DNA of 64,000 nt from Hexactinellida sp. DTS-2022 (lineage: Eukaryota; Porifera; Hexactinellida): assembly GCA_028753945.1 (NCBI GenBank), contig JAPNXP010000002.1, positions 9,548,001 to 9,612,000 on the forward strand. Reading direction: 5' to 3'. Below the pieces are notes generated by a model. The model searched no databases. It was given only the letters and a program-made list of their open reading frames with translations, and was not told the origin of the DNA. Below are positions 20,759 to 31,950 of this stretch, one piece after another; the first letter of the stretch is position 1; every line of letters starts with the position of its first letter. Made by a program: the position numbers and the translations under genes.

Positions 20759-23127
20759 TCAATTTATACATTTACACTCTTCACAGAAAAACAATTCTGG
20801 CAATTTCCTGTTATTTTTGATTCCTACGCAGCTGGAGTGGAACCAGTCCTCACACATATGGCAACAGACCCAGCGATCAAACTCTCGCGTTGTACGAATA
20901 GGGCAATCCCTCAGGTTACATTCGCAGCAGACACTTTCACTCTCGTCGCCACTAGACTGTACCTCGGAGCCGAACTTCCCTGAGGAATAGACGGCCTTGT
21001 TGAGACGTTTTCCGGTGGAGGAGACAGGCTTATCGCGACGCCTTCTTGAGGTTTCAGCCAATTTTGTTTGTGTTACTATTTGCCTTCTACGGCGCTTATG
21101 TGTTTCTCTTATACGACGCACTCTAGCCTGGTTTCTTCGGCGATCGCGACGATACAAGTAAGTAATAGTTTCATAACTAGGCGTGAGTCTGAGTTCCTTC
21201 ATGAGGACAGAATAGGACAACGACCCTTCATTGAAGGCCAGGACCGCCGTTGCCGTACTGGCTACAAGGGACTTATGTCCCACTCTCTTCACCTTGGGTG
21301 CGTTGTGCCACAACATATTGTGTAAACTTTCATTGCTATTCTGTGTCTTCCCTAGGGTGATAGTTTTACAAAAGGAAAGACAGGCGAAGATCAGAAATAT
21401 CTCCGCAGTCCGACTGGACTCCGCCGGGGTTAGAAATGGTTCTCTGGTAACTGGGAATGGTAAGGAACTGTCCTCCAGATGCTTTGCGACTAATTTCCTG
21501 AAGTAGCACCATGAAGTTGAACCCTCCGGGCAATTATCGTGCTTTTCATTCGTGTGTAGGAGAAGGACCTGCAGGGCTTCATGGATTTCCAGAGGACTTT
21601 CACCCCGGTGCTGGACTATTACCAGAGCGTAGAGGTGAGCTATTCTATCAGCTTTCCCTTCTGGTAAGCCTTTGAAGGTTTTAGATTTTTTGCGCAAGTT
21701 CTTTTTTACGCGCTTCTGAACGTGTCCTAAACATTCCTCTTTCCTAACCGTTGTTAGGCCATTATAGGGATCTGATTTACCAAATTCTTATAGGACGAAG
21801 AATCCCCATCACCGATATAAGTATCGTACACCAAACTATGACTGGCTACTGACCTCTTCCAAATTTCGACAGCGGCCGAGCTCTCCATGGATTGAGAGGA
21901 ACCAGAGTAATTCGCGGTACAGAGAAGTTTATGAGTACTCCAATATTCCTCATACTCTTCCGGGTTATTCTCCTTTCTCTCTTCAGGCCATTTGGAGCAA
22001 AGATAGCTTATTCTGTCGTAAAGTTGATAATCTAGTACTTTCCCGAATTCCGAATCAATAGCAGCTGCGAATCCTTGATTCGAATAATGCCCTCTACGAT
22101 GCCACGATGCGTCGAAGCTTACAGTACAAGCCCGAAGGTTTTCTGGCAGAAGATCGGTTGCATGAGAAGACGAATGGACCTGGTTGGCTGCTAATTCCAT
22201 TGACTTCGATACAACTCGTGTGGTTGAGTCAACGAAGTTTTTTAGGTGTTTCTTGGAGATTGTACTGGCTGGAACTTTCAGATCCAGGAGACTGCACGTT
22301 AGCCGAAAGTCTTCCCAGCTTTGTGATGTCGTGTGTACTGCCAACAGCGAACGTAAGTTTAGGTCGCTCTGGCCTCGTTTACGAATTTGCTTATTGTTTA
22401 CACACTTATCAGCAGTTACTCCAATTGGCAGAGACGCTGGGAATTCTGCGACAACATTATGACAGTAGTCACATTTTATAAGTAAGAATTTTTGGAGGCC
22501 GTCCTCTAAAAGTTGCTCATATAACCTTATCTTTCCTTTACAGGTCTTATCCACGCAGCTCAGAAGAGAAAACACGTGAGTGAGTATTGATAGATTCACA
22601 ATCTGGTTACTGGTTGCCAGTGAAAGATTTTTCGTATATTCCAGACCTTCCAAACAGAGTTTGATGTTGAACACCCTTGTCTCCTTTTCAAAATGAATGT
22701 CTTTGTATAGGGACGAAGTTGGGCGAACGACTTTGACAGCCTCTCTTCCAGGATCAATAGTGCTGCGCAACATGAACTGTGAGACTCCTTTCTTGAAACC
22801 GTATACCTTACGTTTCATTATTCTCTTCCTCTTAGGTTTAGGCGTTGTAAATGACTGATCGTCTGAGGTTTGTGACGACAAGCCGACGTAAGAGAAAGCA
22901 GCCCCCAATGACGTCCCTGGACTAGCCGGAGTTGTTGGTGTTGAGGGACCTGTCGGAGTATCGGTGTACTCAGATTCGCTGAGCTCAGATATGCTTGACG
23001 ACGAGGTGTCAGAATCAAATGGAGTAGGGTTCAATATGATGGGTAGGTCTGCTGACCTAAAGGTCTCTGTTGGTTCGGGAATATCTTCGTCCGAAAAAGT
23101 CTCATAATCAATATCAAATGATGCCAT
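20759..23127 (-). pseudogene. Mutator-like transposase with C-terminal PHD finger, one frameshift
   Basis: Starts at the ATG at 23127 (MASFDIDYETF); upstream codons lack an ATG. The acidic, Ser/Pro-rich N-terminus is followed by a basic patch (KPKRKRIMKRK). Then come blocks typical of the animal Mutator-like transposase family: VSFDASWHRRGHYSNQG, TYIGDGDSSSYKN, ECLGHVQKR (recovered after a one-base loss near 21772) and CPEGSTSWC. The two DxD/DGD sites are candidate catalytic acids. After a basic region (RDRRRNQARVRR), the last 55 residues form a PHD finger: CCEC, then CHMC-x2-WFH-x2-C, then FFCEEC. Total about 790 residues. PHD fingers usually read histone H3 tails, so this one could steer integration; that is inference. 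The 51-bp repeats just upstream may be subterminal sites. Confidence 0.85.
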
Positions 23128-23245
23128 TATATCAAACAAGGAACGTTTTCTTTCAGTTGTCCAATTTTATTAGTGGTGTACTTTAGAACACTATTTATAC
23201 TTTCCAATTATCAAGTGTAGTTTCACATATATTATTATGGCATGC

Positions 23246-23600
23246 ATTCAAATATCATTACTGTAGATTCGTTGCTCAGTTCAAATTTCTAAGTGGTTTC
23301 AAATATCATTATTACAAAGTGGTTGCTCAGTTCAAATTTCAAAGTGGTTTCCAATATCATTATTACAAAGTGGCTGCTTATTTCAAATTGAAAAGTGGAT
23401 TCTAATATCATTATTATATAGTGTTTGCAAAGTGATTTCATAGCATTATTGTATAGCAGTTATAAATATAGAATTTCTGAAATAGTTTCAAATAACACTA
23501 TAGTTGTGTGTTTACTAAAATAGATTTTCTAAAGTGTTTTCAAATATCATTTAGTTTTGTGGTTGCTAGGTTGTGAATTCAAAACGATTGCAAAGATTGT
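23246..23600. repeat. 51-bp tandem repeats upstream of the Mutator-like gene
   Basis: Three clear 51-bp units (about 23275-23427) share TTTCAAATATCATTATTACA and AAAGTGGTTGCTCAGTTC; degenerate units extend to about 23600. They begin about 120 bp upstream of the start codon at 23127. Subterminal repeats of this sort often bind transposase, but element tips were not found. Confidence 0.7.
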
Positions 23601-23811
23601 TCATATAAAACTGTTGTATTTTCTAAATATATTTTTTATTGACAAAGAATACATTCATATTATTCAGACAATATTCTGTGAAATTTTTGAACTAATCGGA
23701 ATGTAATATTATTTTATCCTTATAAGGAGGTGTCAAAAGGTCATAAAAATGGTGATTGAAGGGTGTAAACCGAAATTTCGGATGGGGGCAATGAAACTAG
23801 GCTTATTTTGC

Positions 23812-25645
23812 TCATATTTTTATATAAAAAGTTTTTAACGGGGAAGTTAATATTTTCGGCGATTTTCTTATAAGGGACACCGTGCTTGACTGAAGGGAGA
23901 GATTAGTTTGATGGAAGCGTTTTAAAACAGTTTTCCAAAAAACAAGAAGAATTACAAAATCTAATTCGCCAAGTTTTTTAAGTATCGAACTTGCTTCATT
24001 TCGACAGTCAACCTTATGTTCAATATCAGACGCTAAAGATAATAATAACTCACATAAAGCATTATATCCTTTGTGCAGGGCTTCCACTGCTTCATATCTT
24101 GCGGACCACCGAGTTTCAGAAAGCCGCTTGACTACAGACAAGCCTAGGGGCTTAAGTTTTTCACAAAGAAGTCGCCATCGATAAGTAGATGCTGAAATAA
24201 AAGTGTATAACTTTTTATAATGTCAAAGAATCTTACAACCACTGGGCTACATTCTGCGGAACTTTTCCCCACAAGATTGAGGGAATGAGCTGCACATGGT
24301 ATAATTGTCGCATATTGACAATGCTGTTTGATAATAGTTTGGACACCGATATATTTCCCACTCATATTTGATTCATTATCATATGATTGGCCACGACAAT
24401 TATTAATGTCGATTCCATATTTTTCTAGAAAGCTTAGTATCATTTCGGCGATATCACTTGTCCAGTATGACCGATTATCGGTAAAAACCTCAGAATTCTT
24501 TCCTTAGGCCCACTCGGTACGACATAACGGACAATAAATGTTAGTTGATCTGAGTGTGTAACATCGAGTGTCGAATCGACAGACACTGAATAAAACTTCG
24601 CTGATCTTAGTTCTTCGATAATTGTATCAAGAACCTTGCTACCCATTAGACTAATCAATTCCTCGCAAATGGTAGATGACAAGTATGAAGTATGGCCTCT
24701 TCCTTTGTTAACGAACATGGTGATGTGTTGAGCAAGGAATGAATCGTATTTTGCAAGGACCTCCATCACTCCTAGATAATTACCATTACTTGGAGACCCA
24801 ATGACTTCGTCTTTCCCTCTCAACGGGAGACCCCGTTCGCAAAGAAATGTTATTACAGATACTGCACGCTCTATCACTTTGCGCCAATTCTGTCGTTGGT
24901 TTTCAAACTCCTGGATGATATGACAATCCACCCTACCAATACTTGTTTTTCTTGTGCACATAATTATCATGGCTTCTCTATGCTGCTGGCTATTTTCATG
25001 GGACGAAATTCTTTCGTCAGCATGCTTCCAGGCATTAAAGCCTTGGGTGAATGAACTAGTTATTCGTGATAGGAGCTTACAAGCGAAGCAGAATACTTTG
25101 CCTCTTGAGGGAGAGTAACAGAGCCATATACGTTCTGCAGACTCTCCTGTCAAAGGATGAATTCGTGTGAAGAAAGACATTGAACAGTATCGGTGATATC
25201 CTTCATTTCCATGAGTCTTGCCAGAATTTGGGAAATTATTACAATTGTTTCTACAGTCTTCACTACCTTTTGCAATCCAACGATTTCGTATGTCTTCTGA
25301 TATTTCGTCCAACAACCCAATGTCATTCACAAGTTGTATTTCTTCCTGAGTTAAAGCGTGTTGCTCTTCTACAACCTCTGGAACTTGACACTCTGACTCG
25401 ATAAAACTGGAGTCCACTACTGCAAGTAATTCATTTGAATTAGATACAAAAGAATCGCCAATAGCTACAAAGGAAGATGTTGAAGCTGAAAGCTCATAGT
25501 CTTCGGCTGGCAATTCTTGTGATTGTAATTGTAAGTTAAAGAATGTGTCTAGTTTATGAAGTTTAGACGTTTCTTGTTTCAGTTGCTCTTTGCGAATGTG
25601 ACTTTCTTTTCTTATAGTTGCCCCCGACTTTTGAATAGGATGCAT
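23812..25645 (-). pseudogene. hAT transposase of the TTF-finger/DUF4371 type, truncated
   Basis: Three frames follow each other on the minus strand: 25645-24440, 24443-24144 and 24141-23812. The first carries a TTF-type zinc finger (FCFACKLL ... F-x3-W, then SSHENSQQHREAM) and a DUF4371-like region with the first catalytic Asp in YSVSVDST. The second has GQSYDNESNMSGK and CAAHSLNL, and the third ETRWSARYEAV. Single-base shifts near 24465 and 24155 break the frame. The C-terminal hAT dimerisation block is missing, so the 3' part is deleted. The hAT-like tip at 27782 may be the 5' end of the same element, pushed away by the Transib insertion at 25713. Confidence 0.88.
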
Positions 25646-25712
25646 TACTGAAAAGTGGAGAATATATTAAGACTAGAAAAATTCAATGTAAAAGTAGATC
25701 AGGAATAGGATT

Positions 25713-27520
25713 CACAGTGGCTTAAAATCGCAGTTGGTAGGGAATAGATATCTGTGTGCACTTTAGCCTATTATAATGTATTAATTACATATGGGTTATC
25801 GATGTTTAGAAAATGTTTGGTCATATCAAAATTTATTTACTCCTCATACTTTGTCTGTTATGACGTCATGATGATGTTACTTATTTTTTTGAAATTCTGA
25901 AATCCGCTACATCTTTCGAGTTTGCGTTGTACTATGAATTAATTACATATGGGTTATCGATGCCTATGCATCTTTTGACATATAAAAAAATTATTTATGG
26001 CTCCAGATGTATTAGTTATGACGTCATACAACCGTGTTTTTTTTTAATTTCTGGTAATAATTAATTTAACCCCTTAAATTAATATTTTGCAATTATGTGC
26101 CGACTGTACCTAGGAATTGCTTAGAAAATTAATTTACTTATTGCCTTAATTCATTCAAAATAGGTTTATTAATTATATAATACACTATTTACAGCTGACG
26201 TAAGCTCGTATATTTTCTTTTACCAATTTCCAAATAATCAAGAAGAAACAACTACTTATCAATCGGAACTTTTTTCGTGTTATCGCATCACTAAAATCTC
26301 CAGCATAGGCAATCTTTTTGGAAATCTGAGCTAACTGACGGTTATCGTCTTGATTGGATACCAATTGTAAAGAAATAGCTGCGATTGAAATTTCTGACAT
26401 GTCTTCAATTTCTGAAATTTCTTTAATGCACTCCAGTAATTTAGAGAGGCGTGATCTCTGATGTTTCAAATAAACACTATCGAGACTCTTTCTATGGATA
26501 GGTCTACTTTCATCAGGCACAGAGGACGTAGTAAAGTCAGCTGGAGTTGATAGACAACTCTTTTTAAAGTCCAAAATTAAAATCGATTTGAGAATTCCAC
26601 CATTCTCCATCCAATTCGTCAACTGACTTCCTTCCTTTCCTCACATTATTACGAACCCTCCATAGCAATGATTGCAAGGCACTATTATTTATTCCAACAG
26701 ACTCTTCAATTTCAGTCAATGCTGCTTGAATATTGAATTCATGCGACTTCAAAATCTTTGCCAAATCAAGTCTGGTCTTGGGGATATTCTGATCACTAGA
26801 TGCCATTTGAGATAAATATACAAAAAAATGAATGAAAATTGACGCGAATTATGGTCACTACTATCTTAAACAAAATATATATCACATATGAAACAGCAGA
26901 ATCAAATAACTTGGTGGTTACAATGGATATTGAATTGCAGTTACCAAATTGAGACTTGGAATCTTGCATAGTAACCGAATGCTCACATTGGAATGTAGTA
27001 TATATTTTTATTTCCGGAGCGAACCGGAGGTTGTGACTTTGTATACTAACTCTACATACATTAATTGATTTTCTGAAAGTATATTCAATTTGCATTTCTT
27101 TGCATAATGGTGTTTCCGCACACTTCAAATATCTAGATTTGTTACAATTTGTTTAATTTTACAGGTGATATTAAAAATAATATTTCTTGGAAAAATATTT
27201 AAGCTACACTACTATGATTATAAAATACAGTTTCAGAATACTTATATTACTAATCTAAATTTAGTACACACAAAAAATTGCCATAGTAACATAATTATAT
27301 TGACTCTAAGTAGAATACTTTATTTCAAATTCCAACAAAACCGCAAATGGAACTAAATTACTCCAACGTTCGAAGGCAATTTTTATATACTTGTAGGCTT
27401 TAGATAAGCTGGAAATTTGAAATTTAGAACACTATGGCAATCAAATAACAATAAACAAGCTGGAAAACACAATAATACAGACCTCAATAATTGGTCTATT
27501 CCCTGCCATAAGCCACTGTG
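25713..27520 (-). mobile_element. Transib-type element B, copy 1, with exact RSS-like heptamer tips
   Basis: Both ends are the 12-bp inverted repeat CACAGTGGCTTA, and further homology (GGGAATAGA) follows on both sides after an offset of a few bases. The flanks are exact 5-bp copies GGATT (25708-25712 and 27521-27525). A CACAGTG tip with a 5-bp duplication is the Transib/RAG signature. At 1808 bp and with only an N-terminal transposase gene, it is an internally deleted, non-autonomous member. It inserted upstream of a hAT gene. Confidence 0.93.
26185..26806 (-). pseudogene. N-terminal-only Transib transposase (family B, copy 1)
   Basis: Starts at the ATG at 26806 (MASSDQNIPKTRLDLAKIL) and, after a frameshift near 26580, reads to a stop at 26185; about 205 residues. 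The stretch HQRSRLSKLLECIKEI...ISLQLVSN lines up with residues 104-140 of the transposase at 34668-39749 (ALRTRLSSLLNLIDII...YVLQLISN), identifying it as a Transib N-terminus. The first catalytic Asp block (DGxDGSS) and everything after it are absent. The two copies share long identical stretches, for example KILKSHEFNIQAA and VRNNVRKGRKSVDELDGE. A DNA-binding fragment without a catalytic core could repress transposition, like the KP product of Drosophila; this is inference. Confidence 0.75.
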
Positions 27521-27549
27521 GGATTGTTTCTTTTAAAGGTCTGCTGTCT

Positions 27550-27782
27550 ATTAATTGTATCATTGTTATTGGTTCAGTGTTCAAAAATAATTAGCCTTAT
27601 CATTGTTATTGCTTCACTATTCAAACTCAATGAAACAATCATTATCATTGTTATTGCTTCACTACTCAAAAACAATATAATGTAACAACATTCCAATACA
27701 AATATTACAGCTTTATATAGGGCCCCCTTTAGGCTCGGGCCCCGGGCGACCGCTCCACCCGCCCCCCCCTTAATCCACCACT
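27550..27782. mobile_element. hAT-like right end with GGGCCC-rich tip
   Basis: Ends ...CTTAATCCACCACTG; reversed, CAGTGGTGGATTAAGGGGGG, a common hAT tip. Before it a degenerate direct repeat, TTATCATTGTTATTGCTTCA, occurs three times (about 27560-27665). It may belong to the TTF-finger hAT at 23812-25645. Confidence 0.6.
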
Positions 27783-27799
27783 GGTTGGTGTGGTTATTA

Positions 27800-28235
27800 T
27801 ATGCACCTATCAGATCATAAAAATTGAACAAATCCGATTCACTAAACGAAAGTTACGTCATTTTAAAAAATCGACAAATTTGTTTTTGAAGAACCATGGA
27901 TTGCGAAAAGTTAAATATATTAGAGTTATATCTATCACAACTCTGTATTAATCAAGCCAAATATACTAAATAGATATGATTTAGTCCAATATCTTCTTTC
28001 GGGTTTTTCTACGGTGAAATTATAACATTTAGAATTTACCAAAGCAAGTGGCAGGGAAGTGGAGCATTTCACTTTATGCTACATCATCATAACAAATTTT
28101 GAAAATTTTGATTTTTTGAATAAAATCGATAGATACTACAAAACCATGTCTAAATCCGAATTTCTTTGAAATTTGAATTATTTGATCGACCTGTTTTCCT
28201 CCTGTTACAACGTGTATCAGTTAGGCAGTCTACAG
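27800..28235. repeat. Dispersed repeat R2, inverted copy
   Basis: Reverse-complement match to 16855-17160, and to part of 48560-48965 in the same orientation. Shared words include GTTGTGATAGATATAACTC (reversed) and GCAAGTGGCAGGGAAGTGGA. It ends at the TTAA where the T1 MITE begins. Confidence 0.65.
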
Positions 28236-28952
28236 TTAAGGATAAATTACCCCACGCGAATGAAAGTTCTTGTATTAATTTGTAATTGTGAGAAATAGTT
28301 ACCTATACGACACAAAGCAATAAACCATAGAGAAAATGTCCCTATCTATTATACATTTTATGTTTTGTCGGTTTCAAAATTTGTCTAATAAAAATCTCCC
28401 ATAGGGCGATTTCCAAAAGTGGTGGTAGATATGATGCGTTAATTTGGCAATGCGGCCATCAATGTTTGTTATCAGAATCAATATTCGAAGATTATAAGCG
28501 TACGGAGTTGGTTGACGGTTTACATTTTTGAATTATCACTTCGAATTTCTTTTTTCAAACATTTTTTCAAATTTCACATAAAAAGATGACCTTTTTATTC
28601 ATTTTTTGGTTCCAAAAGGTCGCAAGATTTTGAAATAGATCTTATCAAAATTCTAAACCACCCATAATGATGATCTATCTGATAGATCACACAGTATAGG
28701 TCTTTAGCATATAATGATCTTGAAATCCACACACATATCAGGTGGAATATGACGAAATCCCCCTATGGGACTTTTGTATTTGCATAAAACTGCACGCCCA
28801 ATAAAATCGCGGTTATAGAAGATAATTTGTTTTCGTTTTCAGTTTGAATCTAGCTATAATGTCTTCTATCATATATCTGAAATTCAAAATCCCACCTTCA
28901 AAACTAAATTCATGTGTTTTTTTTGGGTGAATCTGCCGTAATTTATACTTAA
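28236..28952. mobile_element. TTAA-flanked MITE, family T1, copy 2 (inverted)
   Basis: Reverse complement of 2029-2756 over its whole length, with TTAA at both edges. The tips have drifted (TTAAGGATAAATTACCCCAC on the left, ...GTAATTTATACTTAA on the right). A solo H-type tip, CAAGCATCCTTAA, follows at 28986-28998. Confidence 0.8.
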
Positions 28953-28998
28953 ATTTTTGAAGTTAAATACCGGATAATTTGGCGTCAAGCATCCTTAA

Positions 28999-29420
28999 TG
29001 ATTTTCTATCGATTATATATCGATTTTCTATCGATTTTCTATTGATTATTTAATAATTTTCAATCGATTTTCTATCGATTATCTATCGATTTTCTATTGA
29101 TTATTTGTCGATTTTCTATCTCTTATTTATCGATTTCTTATCGAATATCTATCGATTATTTATCGTTTATTTATCGAATATATGTCGATTTTCTACATTT
29201 ATTTGTCGATTATTTATCAATTTCCTATCAATTATTTATCGATTTTCTATCGATTATGTATTGATTATCCAGCGATTGTGTAATCGAAAAAATCGAAAAA
29301 ATCGAAAAAAATCGATAATCAATAAAGATTCGTCGATAATTATCCAATCGATGAAGACTTTGAGCAATCCAATCGATAATCCAATCAATACAAAATTCTG
29401 CAATCGACAATCCAGCTGTA
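28999..29420. repeat. Degenerate (TATCGATT)n array
   Basis: Runs of TATCGATTTTC and TATCGATTATT make up most of the segment, changing strand sense near 29280 to CAATCGATAATCC, the same motif as in the hAT MITE at 14478-14998. It is probably the decayed interior of a relative. Frames on both strands merely translate the repeat. Confidence 0.7.
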
Positions 29421-29429
29421 GCCCCTACA

Positions 29430-30059
29430 CGGGAGTGTAGGGATGCAACGGGTCCTGTGTACTATAGCCCCGACCCCTTGAACCACTGTGTTGACGAAAA
29501 CAGACAATAACGCAGGAAGGGGGAGGAATGTGCGTACTCTAGCTTGGATAACAAAATATTTAAAGTGTATTTGCTCGGGATCCCTCAATTTCAATTTGGG
29601 TGGCTGTTTGTTTGTTTTGAAAAGGGAGGCCATCAAGCGCACTTGCTTTGAAGTTGATGCAGTGATTTCAAACATATTTCTTCTCCCATAATCCTAATGG
29701 CGGACATCAGATGTTTGGATATAATGTTTCGAGTCACATTTGAATAGCTTCTACCGTCGCACTGGAATGTCCAACTACATCCAGTCGATGGTAGAAGCAT
29801 TTACCTCTGATTACGAAATTGTTGAACAAGTCTTTGTTACTAGAACCTATGAGTATTCGATTGGGGTTGATTTTATTGGAAGATATAAAAAATAAATTGG
29901 ACATAAAAGAATGAATAAATTATTTAATACGCAATAAAGATTTGCACCAAATAAGATGTCCTAATAAAAATATGTAATAATTACAGAACGTATACACGAG
30001 TGGCAGCGGGAGCGCTGCACTAAACCAAAAGCGCGAAAACTTCTGGTATCAGGAGCGGG
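29430..30059. other. No gene seen
   Basis: A less AT-rich stretch with a short inverted motif (GTAGCCCCTACACGGGAGTGTAGGG region, 29417-29442) and ACCATCGAC/GATGGTAGAAG words. The frame at 29385-29675 shows no domain. Confidence 0.4.
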
Positions 30060-30204
30060 AATGCATTGATATCGCTCTTAACGTCTCCATTAAAATGTAA
30101 ATTCGAAAATTTTGCTATTTCATTATACTTTACATATCGTTTCATGTAGATAGCCAATTTGTAGCTTCTACTACTGATGTTCAAATACTTTTTGTCGGTT
30201 AGTG
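30060..30204. mobile_element. Tc1-like right terminus
   Basis: Ends GTTCAAATACTTTTTGTCGGTTAGTG followed by TA (30205-30206), the same tip as the MITE at 1187-1642. Its left part matches 32880-33036 (TTACATAT-GTTTCATGTA block). The partner end is not visible, and the tandem array begins at this tip. Confidence 0.55.
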
Positions 30205-31950
30205 TAGTTCTGGTATGTTCACTTAATTTCTTATGTACCAATAGCGTACTTGCGATTGTATAACTAATATACAAACTATTAATAATGTATATAGTTCTGA
30301 TTATGTTCACTTAATTTCTTATGTACCAATAGCACACTTGTGATTGTTTGTAACATACTAATATACAAACTATTAATAATGTATAGAGTTCTGATTATGT
30401 TCACTTAATTTCTTATCTAACAATAGCGCACTTGTGATTGTGTAACATTCGAATATACAAACTATTAATAATGTATAGAGTTCTGATTATGTCACTTAAT
30501 TTCTTATGTACCAATAGCCCACTTGTGATTGTTGTAACATACTAATATACAAACTATTAATAATGTATAGAGTTCTGATTATGTTCACTTAATTTCTTAT
30601 GTACCAATAGCCCACTTGTGATTGTTGTAACATACTAATATACAAACTATTTATAATGTATAGAGTTCTGATTATGTCACTTAATTTCTTATGTACCAAT
30701 AGCCCACTTGTGATTGTTGTAACATACTAATATACAAACTATTAATAATGTATAGAGTTCTGATTATGTTCACTTAATTTCTTATCTAACAATAGCGCAC
30801 TTGTGATTGTGTAACATTCGAATATACAAACTATTAATAATGTATAGAGTTCTGATTATGTCACTTAATTTCTTATGTACCAATAGCCCACTTGTGATTG
30901 TTGTAACATACTAATATACAAACTATTAATAATGTATAGAGTTCTGATTATGTTCACTTAATTTCTTATGTACCAATAGCCCACTTGTGATTGTTGTAAC
31001 ATACTAATATACAAACTATTTATAATGTATAGAGTTCTGATTATGTCACTTAATTTCTTATGTACCAATAGCCCACTTGTGATTGTTGTAACATACTAAT
31101 ATACAAACTATTAATAATGTTTAGAGTTCTGATTATGTTCACTTAATTTCTTATCTACCAATAGCGCACTTGTGATTGTGTAACATTCGAATATACAAAC
31201 TATTAATAATGTATAGAGTTCTGATTATGTTCACTTAATTTCTTATGTACCAATAGCACACTTGTGATTTTTGTAACATTCTAATATACAAACTATTAAT
31301 AATGTATAGAGTTCTGATTATGTTCACTTAATATCTTATGTATCAATAGCACACTTGTGATTGTTTGTAAGATACTAATATACAAACTATTAATAATGTA
31401 TAGAGTTCTGATTATGTGACTTAATTTCTTATGTACCAATTGCCCACTTGTGATTGTTGTAACATACTAATATACAAACTATTAATAATGTATAGAGTTC
31501 TGATTATGTTCACTTAATTTCTTATCTACCAATAGCGCACTTGTGATTGTGTAACATTCGAATATACAAACTATTAATAATGTATAGAGTTCTGATTATG
31601 TCACTTAATTTCCTATGTACCAATAGCCCACTTGTGATTGTTGTAACTTACTAATATACAAACTATTAATAATGTATAGAGTTCTGATTATGTTCACTTA
31701 ATTTCTTATGTACCAATAGCACACTTGTGATTGTTGTAACATACTAATATACAAACTATTAATAATGTATAGAGTTCTGATTATGTCACTTAATTTCTTA
31801 TGTACCAATAGCACACTTGTGATTGTTTGTAACATTCTAATATACAAACTATTAATAATGTATAGAGTTCTGATTATGTTCACTTAATTTCTTATGTGCC
31901 AATAGCACACTTGTGATAGTTGTAACATACTAATATACAAACTATTATTA
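30205..31950. repeat. Satellite-like array of about 95-bp units with 369-bp higher-order period
   Basis: About 18 tandem units with core words TTCACTTAATTTCTTATGTA, CACTTGTGATTGT, ATACAAACTATTAATAATG and TATAGAGTTCTGATTATG. Units fall into types, for example one with TCTTATCTA and TGTAACATTCG. That type recurs at 30411, 30780, 31149 and 31520, spaced 369, 369 and 371 bp, so four-unit blocks were amplified together. The array lies between two related Tc1-like tips. Confidence 0.95.

Noticed and set aside
20759-20930. PHD finger as a RAG2-like partner for the Transib gene
   Set aside because: The PHD finger is in the same frame as a Mutator-like transposase core, 14 kb away from the Transib gene; no Kelch repeats were seen.
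29105-29440. 111-codon frame rich in I, F and L
   Set aside because: Reads through the degenerate TATCGATT array; no independent evidence of coding.
30205-31950. Array resembling a CRISPR by its regular spacing
   Set aside because: Whole units of about 95 bp are repeated without unique spacers, and the DNA is eukaryotic; it is a satellite.
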